Shown piece after piece: positions 23,385-36,191 of a stretch of DNA of 64,000 nt (the stretch's first letter is position 1; each line of letters begins with the position of its first letter). Below the pieces are notes generated by a model. It was not told where the DNA came from and searched no databases. It worked only from the letters and a program-made list of their open reading frames with translations. The translations under genes and the position numbers were made by a program. This stretch comes from Hyperoplus lanceolatus (Eukaryota; Chordata; Actinopteri; Uranoscopiformes; Ammodytidae): contig CM049414.1 in NCBI GenBank assembly GCA_026929865.2, positions 19,701,501-19,765,500 on the forward strand, written 5' to 3'.

Positions 23385-24418
23385 ACATCTACATGCTCCC
23401 ACTAGCTCAGATTATGAATAAGAACAAATTATGCTACCATAATTATGCAGACGACACACACATTTACATAACCATATCACCAGGAGACTACAGTCCGATA
23501 CAGGCACTGAGTAAGTGCATTGAACAAATCAATGATTGGATGTGACAAAATTTCCTTCAATTAAACAACGACAAAACTGAAGTAATTGTCTTTGGTGCCA
23601 AAGATGAACAATTAAAAGTCAGCGCACAGCTTACATCCGTTATGTTAGAAACCACACCCCAAGCCAGAAATCTGGGTGATTTCGTAGACTCCGACTTGAA
23701 TTTCAAGAAACACATTAAATCAATTAATAAATCAGCCTACTACCACCTATAAAACATATCAATAATTAAAGGTCTTATGTCTCAGCAAGATTTAGAAAAA
23801 CGTATCCATGCATTTATCTTTAGTAGACTTGACTACTGTAACAGTGTCCTTGCTGGCCTTCCAAAAAAATCTATCAGACAGCTTCAGCTAATTCAGAAAG
23901 CTGCTGCTTGAGTCCTCACTAGGACCAAAAAAGTGGATCACATTACCCCTGTTCTGAGGTCTTTACACTGGCTTCCTGTCACTCAAAGAATTGATTTCAA
24001 AATACTGATGTTGGTTTATAAAGCACTAAATGGTTTAGGGCCAAAATACATTACTGATATGCTGATACGTTATGAACCATCCAGGGCCTTTAGGTCGTCT
24101 GGGACAGGTCTACTTACAATCCCTTGAGTTAGGACTAAACAAGGAGAAGCAGCTTTTAGTTATTATGCACCAAAAATCTGGAACAAACTCCCAGAAAACT
24201 TGAGGTCTGCTGCAACTCTCAGTTCTTTTAAATCGAGTCTGAAGACTTTTTTGTTTCCATTTTAACCTGCAATTTTTATTTTATTTGCTTCTTTTATTCG
24301 CTTTTAAATGTTTTATAATGTGTTTTATGTATTCTAATCTTGCCCCTGTAAAGCACTTTGAGTGGCCTTGTGTCTGAATTGTGCTATATAAATAAACTTG
24401 CCTTGCCTTGCCTTGCCT
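23385..24418 (+). pseudogene. L2-type LINE, 3' coding piece and tail
   Basis: The reverse transcriptase resumes as [10 protein letters not shown], then motif C as YADDT, then the C-terminal part ending near SLKTFLFPF at about 24262. At least four in-frame stops (for example within the WM-QNFLQLN run) show it is decayed. The 3' tail has the characteristic L2 phrase GTAAAGCACTTTGAGTGGCC, then TGCTATATAAATAAA, and ends in CCTTG/TGCCT repeats (24398-24418), the short tandem tail this clade uses for target priming. Confidence 0.92.
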
Positions 24419-26133
<1,715 letters not shown>

Positions 26134-26136
26134 TTA

Positions 26137-27142
26137 GGGCACACTCACACTAGGGCCGTTTGCCTGTTCCGTGCTGCAGGAAGATTCAGCACGATTCTCC
26201 CCCTCCCCCCTCCCCCCGCTGGCCCGTGGTCATACTGCTCGTAGCCTGGGCACGATTGCACCTTGCCTACGTCACCGTGCGCGTTTAGAATTCGGAGCGT
26301 AGTCTACTTGTAGGCTATACGACTGTTTGTGAATATTTTCATCCGGCCAAATTTGCATCAAATATTCCACTTCCAAATTAGAGCAACGAGAATCCTTAAT
26401 CTGTTTTTTTTTTTTAAATGTAGCCTTGACGTAATAGGTCGCGATGGACAGTCTCATATTTGTCATCAGACCATACGTACCGGATGGTTTTATACACATC
26501 GATCGCTCCATCAAGTAATCCAAGTCAGAACTTTTTGTATGGGCAGAGATCGTTTTTTTAAGTGTCTTTATAAAGTTTCTTGTTAAACCTTAGTGTAGGC
26601 TACTGTTTCCTTATCAACGGGCCGCGGAGTCCCGTTGTGTGTTGTTTTGTGTTCGTCTCCACCGCCATGCGTAAAGACAGTATTATGACAGCTGACGGGA
26701 GGAAAAAGAAAACAATCATCTGACGAACGTGAGTAAAGACGAAAACCTTTTTGCTTTGCTTTCTGCGCTCACCTATTTAGCTCTCACCCTCTTTCATTAG
26801 CCCACACCTAGGCCTACACACACGTTAATTCTCACACGTTTTATGTAGCTACAGTCAAAGTGGTGGGCAATTCTGGTGCCGACTAGAAAGGCAGCGGACG
26901 TTAACGGACAATGCATCCTTAATAAATTCACGTCAGGAACGCCGTCTGTGCACTTGCTTGTGCGCGTGTCATCTCATTAGCATCTGTACTTTGGCCACGG
27001 CACACCTCTCCCAAGTGTGCCGTGGCCAAGGGGCTGTTCCGTGCTGGAATACGGATGGCGTGGTCACACTGGTCAAACGTTCTAGACTTTAGTATGCAAA
27101 TTAGCTCGGGCACGGGGCCACGGCCCTAGTGTGAGTGGCCCC
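26137..27142. mobile_element. Harbinger-like non-autonomous element
   Basis: The left end reads GGGCACACTCACACTAGGG; the right end, reverse-complemented, reads GGGGCCACTCACACTAGGG. TTA lies directly outside both ends (26134-26136 and 27143-27145). A 3 bp TWA duplication is typical of PIF/Harbinger. The interior is CpG-rich and holds no transposase. A strong stem (26991-27005 with 27015-27029) lies near the right end. Confidence 0.8.
26991..27029. repeat. 15 bp-arm hairpin in the Harbinger-like element
   Basis: The arms TTGGCCACGGCACAC and its exact complement flank a 9-base loop. The GGCCACGG word also occurs next to the right terminal repeat, so this may be an internal copy of an end motif. 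Confidence 0.9.
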
Positions 27143-27145
27143 TTA

Positions 27146-28084
27146 TTTACAAATCCACAACAAGATTACCAAAAAGTTCCCGGATAAGAAATAATGCCAA
27201 AAAGTCCCAAGACATATCAGAGAACACAAAGGTACATCAGGAAAATGGAAAAATACAGCACATCTTAACATCTGCCCAGAGAAGGCAAATGTCACAAATG
27301 AGTTGTGTTTGAAAAGGGCAGCTGAGAAGGAGGCCACTAAAAGGTCTGAGGCATCGTTTGAAAAGAGCTGTGCGGTGAGGTGGGACATATTGTTCCTATA
27401 ACAGCTGTTGCCTGCGGGTCTTTACCGGTTGCTGCTGTTGTGGTGGGAGAGACACAAGCACTGTTAAAGAAAACGCATGTGACTGAAAGATGTGTGGTCT
27501 GATGAGACGTGATGACAGCTTGCCAGATTTACAAAAGCTTCTTTCAGTAAAAACTGTTTTTTTAAGGGCCCACATGTGATGCATTCTGCCCTAAACACAT
27601 GGGCTGTTTTTATCAAGCAGATCTTCTAGGTTGGAGTTGCAGTTCTTCGTATCATTCGGTGCATCTCTCAACTCATTGCAAATGCATTCAAGGGAGGGTC
27701 ACGCAAGATATAAAAGGAGACACATTAACAGAGGTTGTTAATGCATTAATATTTACAGTATATACTGAGATCATGCTACTTGCAACTGTCAGTTTAGCAG
27801 GAAAAGTTATTCGTCTCTGAGAAGGAGGCAAAAACACAGTGCGGATGAGATTTATAAAAAGCCACAAGGAAGTAAATGTATGCTAATGATTATAATACTT
27901 ATACATTGTGTTATTTTGAGTTATAGTGATAGTTTTTTCCCAGGTGGCCAAAGTAAATATTTAGTGATCAAGATTACCATGTTATGGTTTATCTTTTGAG
28001 TTCACTGATCTCACGGGAGTTCTCACCTCTGATCAGATTTGTCCGGGAGCAGCCGACATAATACGCTGCCTTAGCAAATCAGAC
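27146..28084. other. Gene-free stretch
   Basis: No gene or bounded repeat is recognised between the Harbinger-like element and the Tc1 relic. Open frames here are short and show no domain. Confidence 0.5.
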
Positions 28085-28540
28085 CATTTTCCTAGTAAAT
28101 CTGGCCCCGACTGGTACTGTATGTTTGGTGTCAGCAAAAATGCCTTCCCCACAATGAAGTCTGGTAGTGGCAGTATCATATTGTCGGCCCCGGGCGGCTT
28201 GTGAAAAAAAAAAAAAAAAAAGATCTATGGAAAACAAATACTGCCAAATACATAGAAACCATGGCTGCAAGTGCGCAAGGGAACTTCTGAGAAGAAAGAA
28301 AAAATGCATTAGTTAACAGGACCAGTTTCAGAACAACAAAGCTGCTGTCCTCAAGTAGCCACGCCAGACCTCAATCAAATCCAGAACTTGTGGCTGGAAA
28401 TGAGACACATGGCTCATTCATGTACCTCATGCAACTTGACAGAGCTTGAGCAGTTTGGCAAAGACAATGGGGGGAAAACCTGCAGCTTCCAGACCTCAAG
28501 TGTGCTGCCAAAAGGTGCCTTTACTCAGTATCTATTAGAA
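28085..28540 (+). pseudogene. Tc1-like transposase relic
   Basis: Plus-strand pieces recall the DDE domain of a Tc1 transposase. A SGSGSII-like run is near 28160. A C-terminal run, TPDLNQIQNLWLEM followed by CNLTELEQF, is at about 28364-28460. In active relatives that motif is PDLNPIENLW, whose Glu is the third catalytic residue; here it is Gln. An A-rich expansion (28204-28219) and stops break the frame. The ends of the element were not located. Confidence 0.65.
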
Positions 28541-28922
28541 GTGGTTGAACAATGCAATCAACTGTTACAGTATGTGTTTTTATCACTTGTCTTCATTAAG
28601 ATCAACTTCTTTACACATTGATATGTTTTTGTCATGAAATAAAAGCTTATCTATTTGGTTCTAGGTGTCTTGCAATGTTGTTGGCCTTTGACATATCTGT
28701 GTCCAGGGGTCCATTGTCTCATAAGCTGTCCATTGCTGTGTAGGCTATTTGGAGTTGCTAATAGCAGATATTTATCTGAATAACACTCAATACACAATGT
28801 AGCTAAACTACTAAACAAGAACCAGGTACTTAAATATATGTCTTAAAAACATGTATTTATATTATTTTGCAAACATTCTCTCTGTGAATGAAAAAAATCA
28901 ATTTCTCTCTCTCTCTCTCGCT

Positions 28923-28994
<72 letters not shown>

Positions 28995-29677
28995 ATGAAA
29001 AACTATATTACAATGCTTATAAAAACTTATTTCAAATTCCTTCCACTTCGGTAAACCACTTCAGTTACAAACTTAATGTTCCTTGAATAAGACACCATTC
29101 CTCAGCTGCTCAGCTTTCACTGAAAAATGGAAGTGCTAAAGCGCTGGAACACAGTTTGTTTACATGTTCACAGACAAACATCATCACCAAGTCTTAGACT
29201 AAACAGATGAGTGAGAAACAGAGAGACGGCGGTGCGCCCGTCAAAAGACTCATTGAAGCATTGAGGGAAGATGGAAGCTGAATGAGTGATATCCAATCAG
29301 CAGCTGCTTATTTTCAGCGGTTTTCAGGGATGTCTGTGGCTAATGACTAACCATTGGAGGGACTCCACGTCCCATGGAGAGATTCAGATCTCCAGGCCAA
29401 GCTTGAGCGCTATCAGATGCTTGTGTCTGAACACCAGTGGCGTCTGCAGCATATGCTTAATTGGCTGTTTGAGCCTCTGCTTGGCTGTCTGTGTTCCAAG
29501 TCATTAACATGTAATGTGCACACCGGACCCAGGGCTCATAAGAACCATTCCTACTCCGCCATAACATTTAAACAGCTTTGAGCCACACGTTCCCCCCAGC
29601 TGAGAGACAAAGGGGGCTTCTGCATATTGTTTCGGTTGGACTTCACGCCAGTCTCGCTGTGTTCCCTGTCACCACCT
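28541..29677. other. Gene-free stretch with CA tract
   Basis: It contains the (CA)33 tract at 28925-28990. Otherwise no gene, RNA gene or bounded repeat is recognised. Confidence 0.55.
28925..28990. repeat. (CA)33 microsatellite
   Basis: A perfect CA run preceded by a short CT run (28903-28924). A compound CT/CA microsatellite of the kind common in fish. Confidence 0.97.
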
Positions 29678-30275
29678 CTCCACAGTAGGGGTGGGAATCT
29701 CTTGGCACCTCACGATTCGATTCGATTCTGATTCAGAGGTCAACGATTCGATTCACAATCGATTTTCAATGCATCTCAATGCAAAACATTTTTTATGTAT
29801 ATACCCATGTGTGAATTTCAAAAATATATTTATATGCACATCTGAGTTTGCTAATCACTTCCTACTTTTGTGATGATCATTAAAGACAATCAACAGATGA
29901 ATTGCCTTCTCTAATATTGTATTAAGAGAAAAGCTTTTCTTGTCACAACTATGACTTTCTATGAACAGTGCAATAATCAATGCAGCTTGCATTTCAACAC
30001 AATATGGAAGTATGTAAAAACTAAACCGATTCAGTTTTATTTTATTTCTAATCTCGTAAATCATGTTTCTATAGGATTTCTATTCTATTATCTATTATTT
30101 TCTATGTCATTTCAACACATTGTACAAAAAGTATGGCTTGGAATTCAGCTCTCATACAAAAACGTAAACAGAAATAAAGCCGGTGCAGGTCATGGGTTTG
30201 CTGCTCTCAGCCCTTTTGAAGACACTTTGGAAACAACTGGCACATGTGTGGTGTGCATGCGCAATGGCGCAGGAA

Positions 30276-32071
30276 TAGGGTTGCAAAATTCCGGGAATTT
30301 TCAAAGTTGGAAACTTTCCATGGGAATTAACGGGAATTTATGGGAATTAACGGGAATTTTGGGAATTAACAGGAATAAACGGGAATTTACCAAATTTAAA
30401 GCCACCCAAATGCACTAAATTCTCCTAACTATGTTATTTCAGTCCAGTTAAACGTTCTAGACTGTAAAAAGCTGTTTTTTCAACTAAGTTTTAATATATT
30501 TTTGAACATTTAATTTCAAATCAGATTTTTTTCAAAGTTTATTGAGACACCCAACTTGATATCATATATTGATTTTTACTATACCAGGTTTACAGAGGCT
30601 TAAACTGTGATTTTACATATAGTTGGGGACAATATATTTTAGCAAAATCTTGACTAAAACAACCAGATTTTATGCAAGTACACTTGGCAAATTGCACTTA
30701 GCACACATCCTACTGCAGGGTTAGGGGAGAACGGGGTACTATGTCACACGGGTTGGTTTTCACAATCGTTAAATCTCGGAACCAGAAGGCGCTGTCTGTG
30801 AAATTTTGGTATGTAAATATCCAGAATTGGGATCATAGTCTTCCTTGGAGTTATACTGCTGAATTTGAGGTGAGAGGACTGTTTGTGTTTTGTCAAAAAT
30901 ATTTAGCTCATCAGTATTTGTCTTCTAGGCTTTGAAGAAGGCTTGTTACCCATAAAAAGTGTAAAGGGTAAAATATAGTTTAGATTGTGGTTAGCAAGCT
31001 AATTAGTTGTCAGATGGTTGTTGGCCTTGATGGTAGCAAGAAATTCAAGTTGGGGTTGGTCGTCACATTTTTTGGGGGGTTGGTTGTCACATGTTATCCA
31101 AAGGCTGCAGCCAGAAAAGGAACCCAATAACGAAAAAAAATTGTCACGCTGTATCCTCACTATATATCCTTCTCTGTATCCCCAGAGAAGGAAAGAATAG
31201 AGCAGGAAAAGGCAGCTAGCATGCAAAAGAAAAAAGGGCAAAAAAATCAAAACAACCCAGTGCATCCCAAACTAGACCAGCTGCCAAGGCTACAGTAAGT
31301 TATGTAGGCCTATTTGTCAACTTGACAATGCAATTAAACTTTCAAATTTAGTTCTACTTTCTTTACTTCTTTTTAAGATTATTCCCATTAAGATAACATT
31401 GTGACAAACAATCCCATAGTGTTTGACAACCGACCCCTTGATGGGGTTGGTTGTCACAATGTGTAAGGGTGTCTTCGATGATTAATTTCTTACAATAAGA
31501 TAAAAGAAAAAGTTAGGGGTACACATTTCAAGCCAACACCTTAAGCTTCAATTTAATGTAGGAATGACTATTGAAAGATCTTTTAGGTGATGAGGAATTC
31601 TCACTAGAGAAAAAAGTGTGTCTACTTACCCCGTCCTCCCCTACTGAGGCCATGCCCCCTACATGCTCTGTGCATTCCTCCATCACATGGGGGGCATTTG
31701 ACTTTATTTATTGAATGGTTGGGTTCAGACAGATGAATAATATTTAACTCAACATTCATCTTTTTCTTGTTAAGTGAAATTATTCATTGTTCATAAAATA
31801 ATCAAAACTTGATAAAGTTCTTCTTACAAATGTAATGTTTTTTAATTTTATTATTTTGCATGCATGTATGCCTATGACCAAACATAGTGTTTAAATGTTT
31901 AGATGTATGTTTGGATGTGAAAAAATAATAATTTAAATTACCGACATTTAGTTCATTCCTATAATTTCCAATTTTGAATATTCCCAAAATTCCCGAGCGA
32001 AAGTTCCCGTGGAAAGTTTCCGGAAAGTTTCCGGTAATTTACCGGAAACTTTCCACCCCTTTGCAACCCTA
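30276..32071. mobile_element. hAT-type element, middle layer
   Basis: The ends TAGGGTTGCAAA and TTTGCAACCCTA are exact inverted repeats of 12 bp. The eight bases CGCAGGAA lie directly outside both (30268-30275 and 32072-32079). Subterminal regions repeat GGGAATTAACGGGAAT-like and GGAAAGTTTCC words. No transposase is visible. It holds a further element at 30724-31641. Confidence 0.9.
30724..31641. mobile_element. TA-flanked element, innermost layer
   Basis: The ends GGGGAGAACGGGGTA and TACCCCGTCCTCCCC are inverted with one mismatch, and TA flanks both (30722-30723 and 31642-31643). The motif GGTTGGTTGTCAC recurs inside (near 31078 and 31445). A TA duplication suggests Tc1/mariner or a similar group. 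No transposase is visible. Confidence 0.75.
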
Positions 32072-32205
32072 CGCAGGAAGTTTTAGTATTTACAAAAAAA
32101 AAAAAAAAATCGATCATTAACTTTTCTGAATCGATTCAGAATCGTCCGAGAGAAAATCGATATTAATCGGAAAATCGTTTTTTTTTTCCCACCCCTACTC
32201 CACAG

Positions 32206-34233
32206 TGGCCATTTTCTGACAGGACCTCGCTGAAGTTCTGGCCGCGGCTGGCTCTTGTCTGCACTACTCACAGCAAAGGGAAGGGTGGAAGAGAGTGGGA
32301 TGGTGGGAGTTGTTAACGGCTTGTAAAACATGGCTGTTTAATTCAAAACCCTTCTGCTGATCTCAAAGGCAACGTTCATCTCCTCTAATGCTAATGCACT
32401 TTGCTTTTATGGACCAGATATGGAGAAATGTATTCATACTTCCTTTACATTTCCGTGCTCTCTGTGGATGTGTGATGAGGCTCTAATGAGCTCCCAGTTC
32501 AGACCAAAATGTTTGTTTGGGGGATTGATTTTTTTCCTCTTAAGAGGAGGAAGTACAGGTCCAGCGAAAATACATGAAACTGCAAACAGATGTTCAGGCG
32601 AATGAGACAGGTGCATAATTATTTTTCTTTTGAACGTGTTTTAGGTTGTAAGCAGGTAGTGTAGGACAGAAGTGGAAACGGCCATTTTATGTCTTTCAGC
32701 CAAGGACAGAACTAAAATCAGCTACCACACACACCTACGTGTTTCTGCCTGAGTGGGTTCTATTAAAAGCACATTAAGAGTTATGAGCTCATTAGAAACT
32801 ACTGCAAACACAAAGAAGGAAGAAAACACAGTTAGATGACAGTAAGGCTAACCTTTAATTATCAAACAGATATTAGACTACTTCTGCAGTGCAATTAGTT
32901 TACTGGGAGAAGGCATGGTGCAGTTAACCAACATTATTATGAACAAGGGAGGTATGATTGAAATGTTAATTTTTAAAAAAGTGATTTTGTACAAACTCTC
33001 CTAGCTGTTTGTGTAAAACCTTTCAGAATTATGTTAAAGCATTTTCTTTAGGCATTTGCCTTATGTAAACTGACTGTGTATAATTTAAAGAATTTAAAGC
33101 TATATTGTGTAACTTTTTCATATAAATGAATGTCGTTTACTATCTAGCCATTGTGAAATGAGTTGACACAAAATTAATTTAGCTCCACAAAACTCTCTCT
33201 GTATTTCACAGTATGGTAGCATTTACAAACGGGTGTCACCCCCCCCCCCATCACCGACACTATAGCTTTAAGTAACATGAGCCTCTTTAAATACCCCTCG
33301 AAACGGTCATTGACCCTACCAAAATCGTCAGACGGGAGAGAATTGGCGCTATAATTAAAGAAAAATGAAACGTAAATTTCCACTTTTTGAGACATAACAC
33401 AAGTCTAAAAAAATACTCAGGGCATATATTTATGATTTCTTGGAAAAACGTTTTAGTCATTTCAGTCTGACTATAAATAAGTGCACATGAAAAGCTGTAT
33501 CCTGTGTAAGATCAGCTGCAGATGTTTGCCAGGCAACAAACAAACACTTAGCAGTCTTTCCATCACAAATAGGAGAATACAGTATGTTTTCCCCATAAAA
33601 GCCCTGTTCTGATCCTGAAGTACCACAGACTTTACTTTACATAGGGTATTTATGACTTCAACCTGGACGGGAAAAAGGAGTTCATGACTCAAGGAGAAAA
33701 TCCTCACTCTGTTTTTGTATCACAGTTGCAGGATTCCTTGAGGTAGGAGTGATTTTTAGGCAATGTTGAAACTTGAGCCGACAGCATATACCTGAACCTA
33801 CATAACTCGAATGCACAGTTCACTTAAAATGTCATAGCAACACATTTTTTTCTCCATCTTTTACTACTTGATTAACAAATCATTTTATTATAGGCCAACA
33901 TTGTCACAACTTTGATTAATCATATGCAGTGTCACTCTCAGTAACACAGATTGTACACTGCACACACCACTCATTTTCTAATCAGGCCTGGTTTCCAATT
34001 ATTTTAATGTTGTCGCTATAGTGTTATGTCAAGTCTGGTTACTCATATGCTGTGTCGCTATCAGACACTTTTCAGCCAAGATCAGTGCTAATAGATATGG
34101 CCTTTGTGGCTTCAATGAAGTACAGAGGAATAAAGTACATAGGATGAGTCAGGGCTGGTTGAAGTTGATACATAATTTGGGCTCCATTCATTTTACTTTT
34201 TTTGAAACTAGGACCCGTTAATAAAAACAAGCA
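32206..34233. other. Gene-free stretch
   Basis: No gene is seen. Around 33098-33270 the wording (AAAGCTATATTGTGTAAC onward) resembles a fish interspersed repeat, with a short poly-C at 33239-33249, but I could not define ends. Confidence 0.45.
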
Positions 34234-34283
34234 TTAAGTCTACAGTGTGTACCTTTCTTCAAGGTTACACACTGTAGACTTAA
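34234..34283. repeat. 50 bp palindrome
   Basis: The left arm starts TTAAGTCTACAGTGTGTA and the right arm is its complement with one extra base; the loop is about 11 bases. The wording after it (AAAGCTGGGGTGGAGGATTT) is like a dispersed fish repeat, so this may be two element ends meeting head to head. Confidence 0.8.
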
Positions 34284-35276
34284 AGCTGGGGTGGAGGATT
34301 TGGGGAGAAAATGGCAGTTGGGATTGAGATTCGAATCCAAATACCTCAACCGCTCCACTTGTTCTCTTTGGTCCCTCCCCTATGGTCCCTCCCTGACACG
34401 CTCTACACCAACAACGTCGTGCCAAAGTGAATGGACAGTCCCAACAGCCAATAAGAAAAGAGAATCGGAGTCTCGCTCTGATTGGTCAAAATGTACAGCT
34501 CATGTTAACTTTGACCAAACAGAAATCACATACCCAAGCTTTAATGCTCAGTCATACCCAGGTAAAAGACATGCTACAATGTACCAATGTGTGTTTGTTA
34601 GTTGGTAAAAAAATAAACAACCAACCAACCATTCAGTAAAATGTAAAGTTATAAGTACGACTGACTGAATAATAACTGATTCAGCATAATTTATAACAAC
34701 ATGTTACGGTGTAGTGGAGTCTGGTAGAAAGCAAACATGGACACAACTCTGGGGCCGGTTTCCCGATAATGTCATCTGTTAGCGAGCTACGAAGACTCCT
34801 ACGTTATGACTTACCAAAGTTGTTTACCTCTGTAGTCGTGGTTCCCGAACGGTCTCTTAGGAGAAACACTCCTTACGTCATACGTACACTGCTGAAATTG
34901 ATTGCTCAGAGTTCGATTTTCCATTTCCTGCTTATTTCATGCGAAGCTGCATGACAAGTCTTTGCGAATAAAAGATTACTAGAAATCCTTCTAAGCCGAA
35001 ACATTTATTCAACACCTCTTGCTTTATAATCTAAGTATCTTTAAGAACAATAATCACGTTTCGTGGTGGGTCAGTAAGGAAACTGAAAGTAGATATAATA
35101 TCGCCAATAGCCTATATCAATAAAAACAGACGGCCCAAACAGCGTCCAAATGAGCTAAAATCCTAAATACAATAAACAGTAACATGGCACACTTATTTTA
35201 AGGTAAGCTTTAATTGATTATTCATTAATTTTTTCACACGTTTACATGTTTTGAGACGGAGAATCCGACGCACTCT

Positions 35277-35334
35277 GCTGTCAGCTGAGCCGGCTCTGCG
35301 GAGCTGTCAGCCGGCTCAGCTGACAGCTCCGCAG
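35277..35334. repeat. Two overlapping, mutually exclusive hairpins
   Basis: Hairpin 1 pairs 35277-35295 with 35309-35327 (19 bp exact arms, 13-base loop). Hairpin 2 pairs 35296-35310 with 35320-35334 (15 bp exact arms, 9-base loop). They share bases 35309-35310 and 35320-35327, so only one can form at a time. It lies inside the 34751-36191 element. Confidence 0.95.
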
Positions 35335-35624
35335 TGCGATGGTTCTAGTGTTAACCTTGGTCGAACGTACTACCATAGCCTATACTGATTTAAAAAAGGT
35401 AGCCTAGGCTATAGAAAAATATAGAAACAGCGGAGGAGATTAAGATTGTTTCCAGCAATTATTTTCTTCATGAATGACTTGTGGCAGTTCCATGCGCAAC
35501 AGGGATGTCACTCGTGTCCGTTTTACGCATGCTGCTTACGGAAGGATATGTGGGGGTCTGTAGTAGCCTATCTCTGGCGATGCCACAGCGATCGCAGGGA
35601 CTTCACTTGTCATTAAATTTATAC

Positions 35625-35966
35625 ATCTGACTGTATTTCATATCAAAGGGACACAGCGATGACTATTAAATATCAAACTGATAAAAACGATCTGACTGTA
35701 GGTTATAGTGTGTCACGTAGGCCTTATAAAGTATTTTCATATTGAGGGACATCGCATCCAATCAGTTAATGCTGATTGTCAAGTCAGTTAGATGACTATG
35801 TACTTTTATAGTTTGAACACTTTGTGAATCAGAGTGAATGGTATTCTGCTAAAATATATAGCTTACTTTAAATGTGATATGTACGCTATATACAGTTATC
35901 GTTTTTAACAGTTTGTCATTTAATACAGTCATCGCTGTGTCCGTTTGATATGAAATACAGTCAGAT
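35625..35966. repeat. Long internal inverted repeat
   Basis: Bases 35625-35664 and 35927-35966 are inverted copies over 40 bp with about two mismatches; weaker pairing continues inward (ATAAAAACGAT against ATCGTTTTTAA). The element could fold into a large stem. Confidence 0.85.
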
Positions 35967-36191
35967 TTATTAGTTAAATGACACAAATGAGAGCTGAAAC
36001 ATCCCTACGGTAGAGCTAAGAAGGCTCTGAGGGCGCTCCAGACCAACCTTACCAACGTATGACGTACGAAAGAGATTCGTAGCAAAGAACGTTTCGGGAA
36101 ACAGGCGAAATGTTAAGTAGGAACTCTACGTAGGGGTTACGAATGACGTAGCGTTAAGCAGGCTCTACGAAGGCTTTGGGAAACCGGCCCC

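Larger units (their letters stand above)
29686..32197. mobile_element. hAT-type element, outer layer of a triple nest
   Basis: The ends TAGGGGTGGGAATC and (right) CCCACCCCTA are inverted. The eight bases CTCCACAG flank both (29678-29685 and 32198-32205). An 8 bp duplication and TAGGG ends fit hAT. Subterminal ATTCGATTC/GAATCGATTC repeats occur at both ends. No transposase was found; roughly 720 bp belong to this element and the rest to insertions. Confidence 0.88.
34751..36191. mobile_element. 1.4 kb inverted-repeat-rich non-autonomous element
   Basis: A perfect 14 bp terminal inverted repeat, GGGGCCGGTTTCCC, is at both ends, followed by diverged subterminal similarity (CTACG- and ACGTCATACG-rich). 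No transposase is visible, and no convincing duplication flanks it, so the superfamily is open. The interior carries a 40 bp inverted repeat and a pair of overlapping hairpins (separate entries). Confidence 0.82.
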
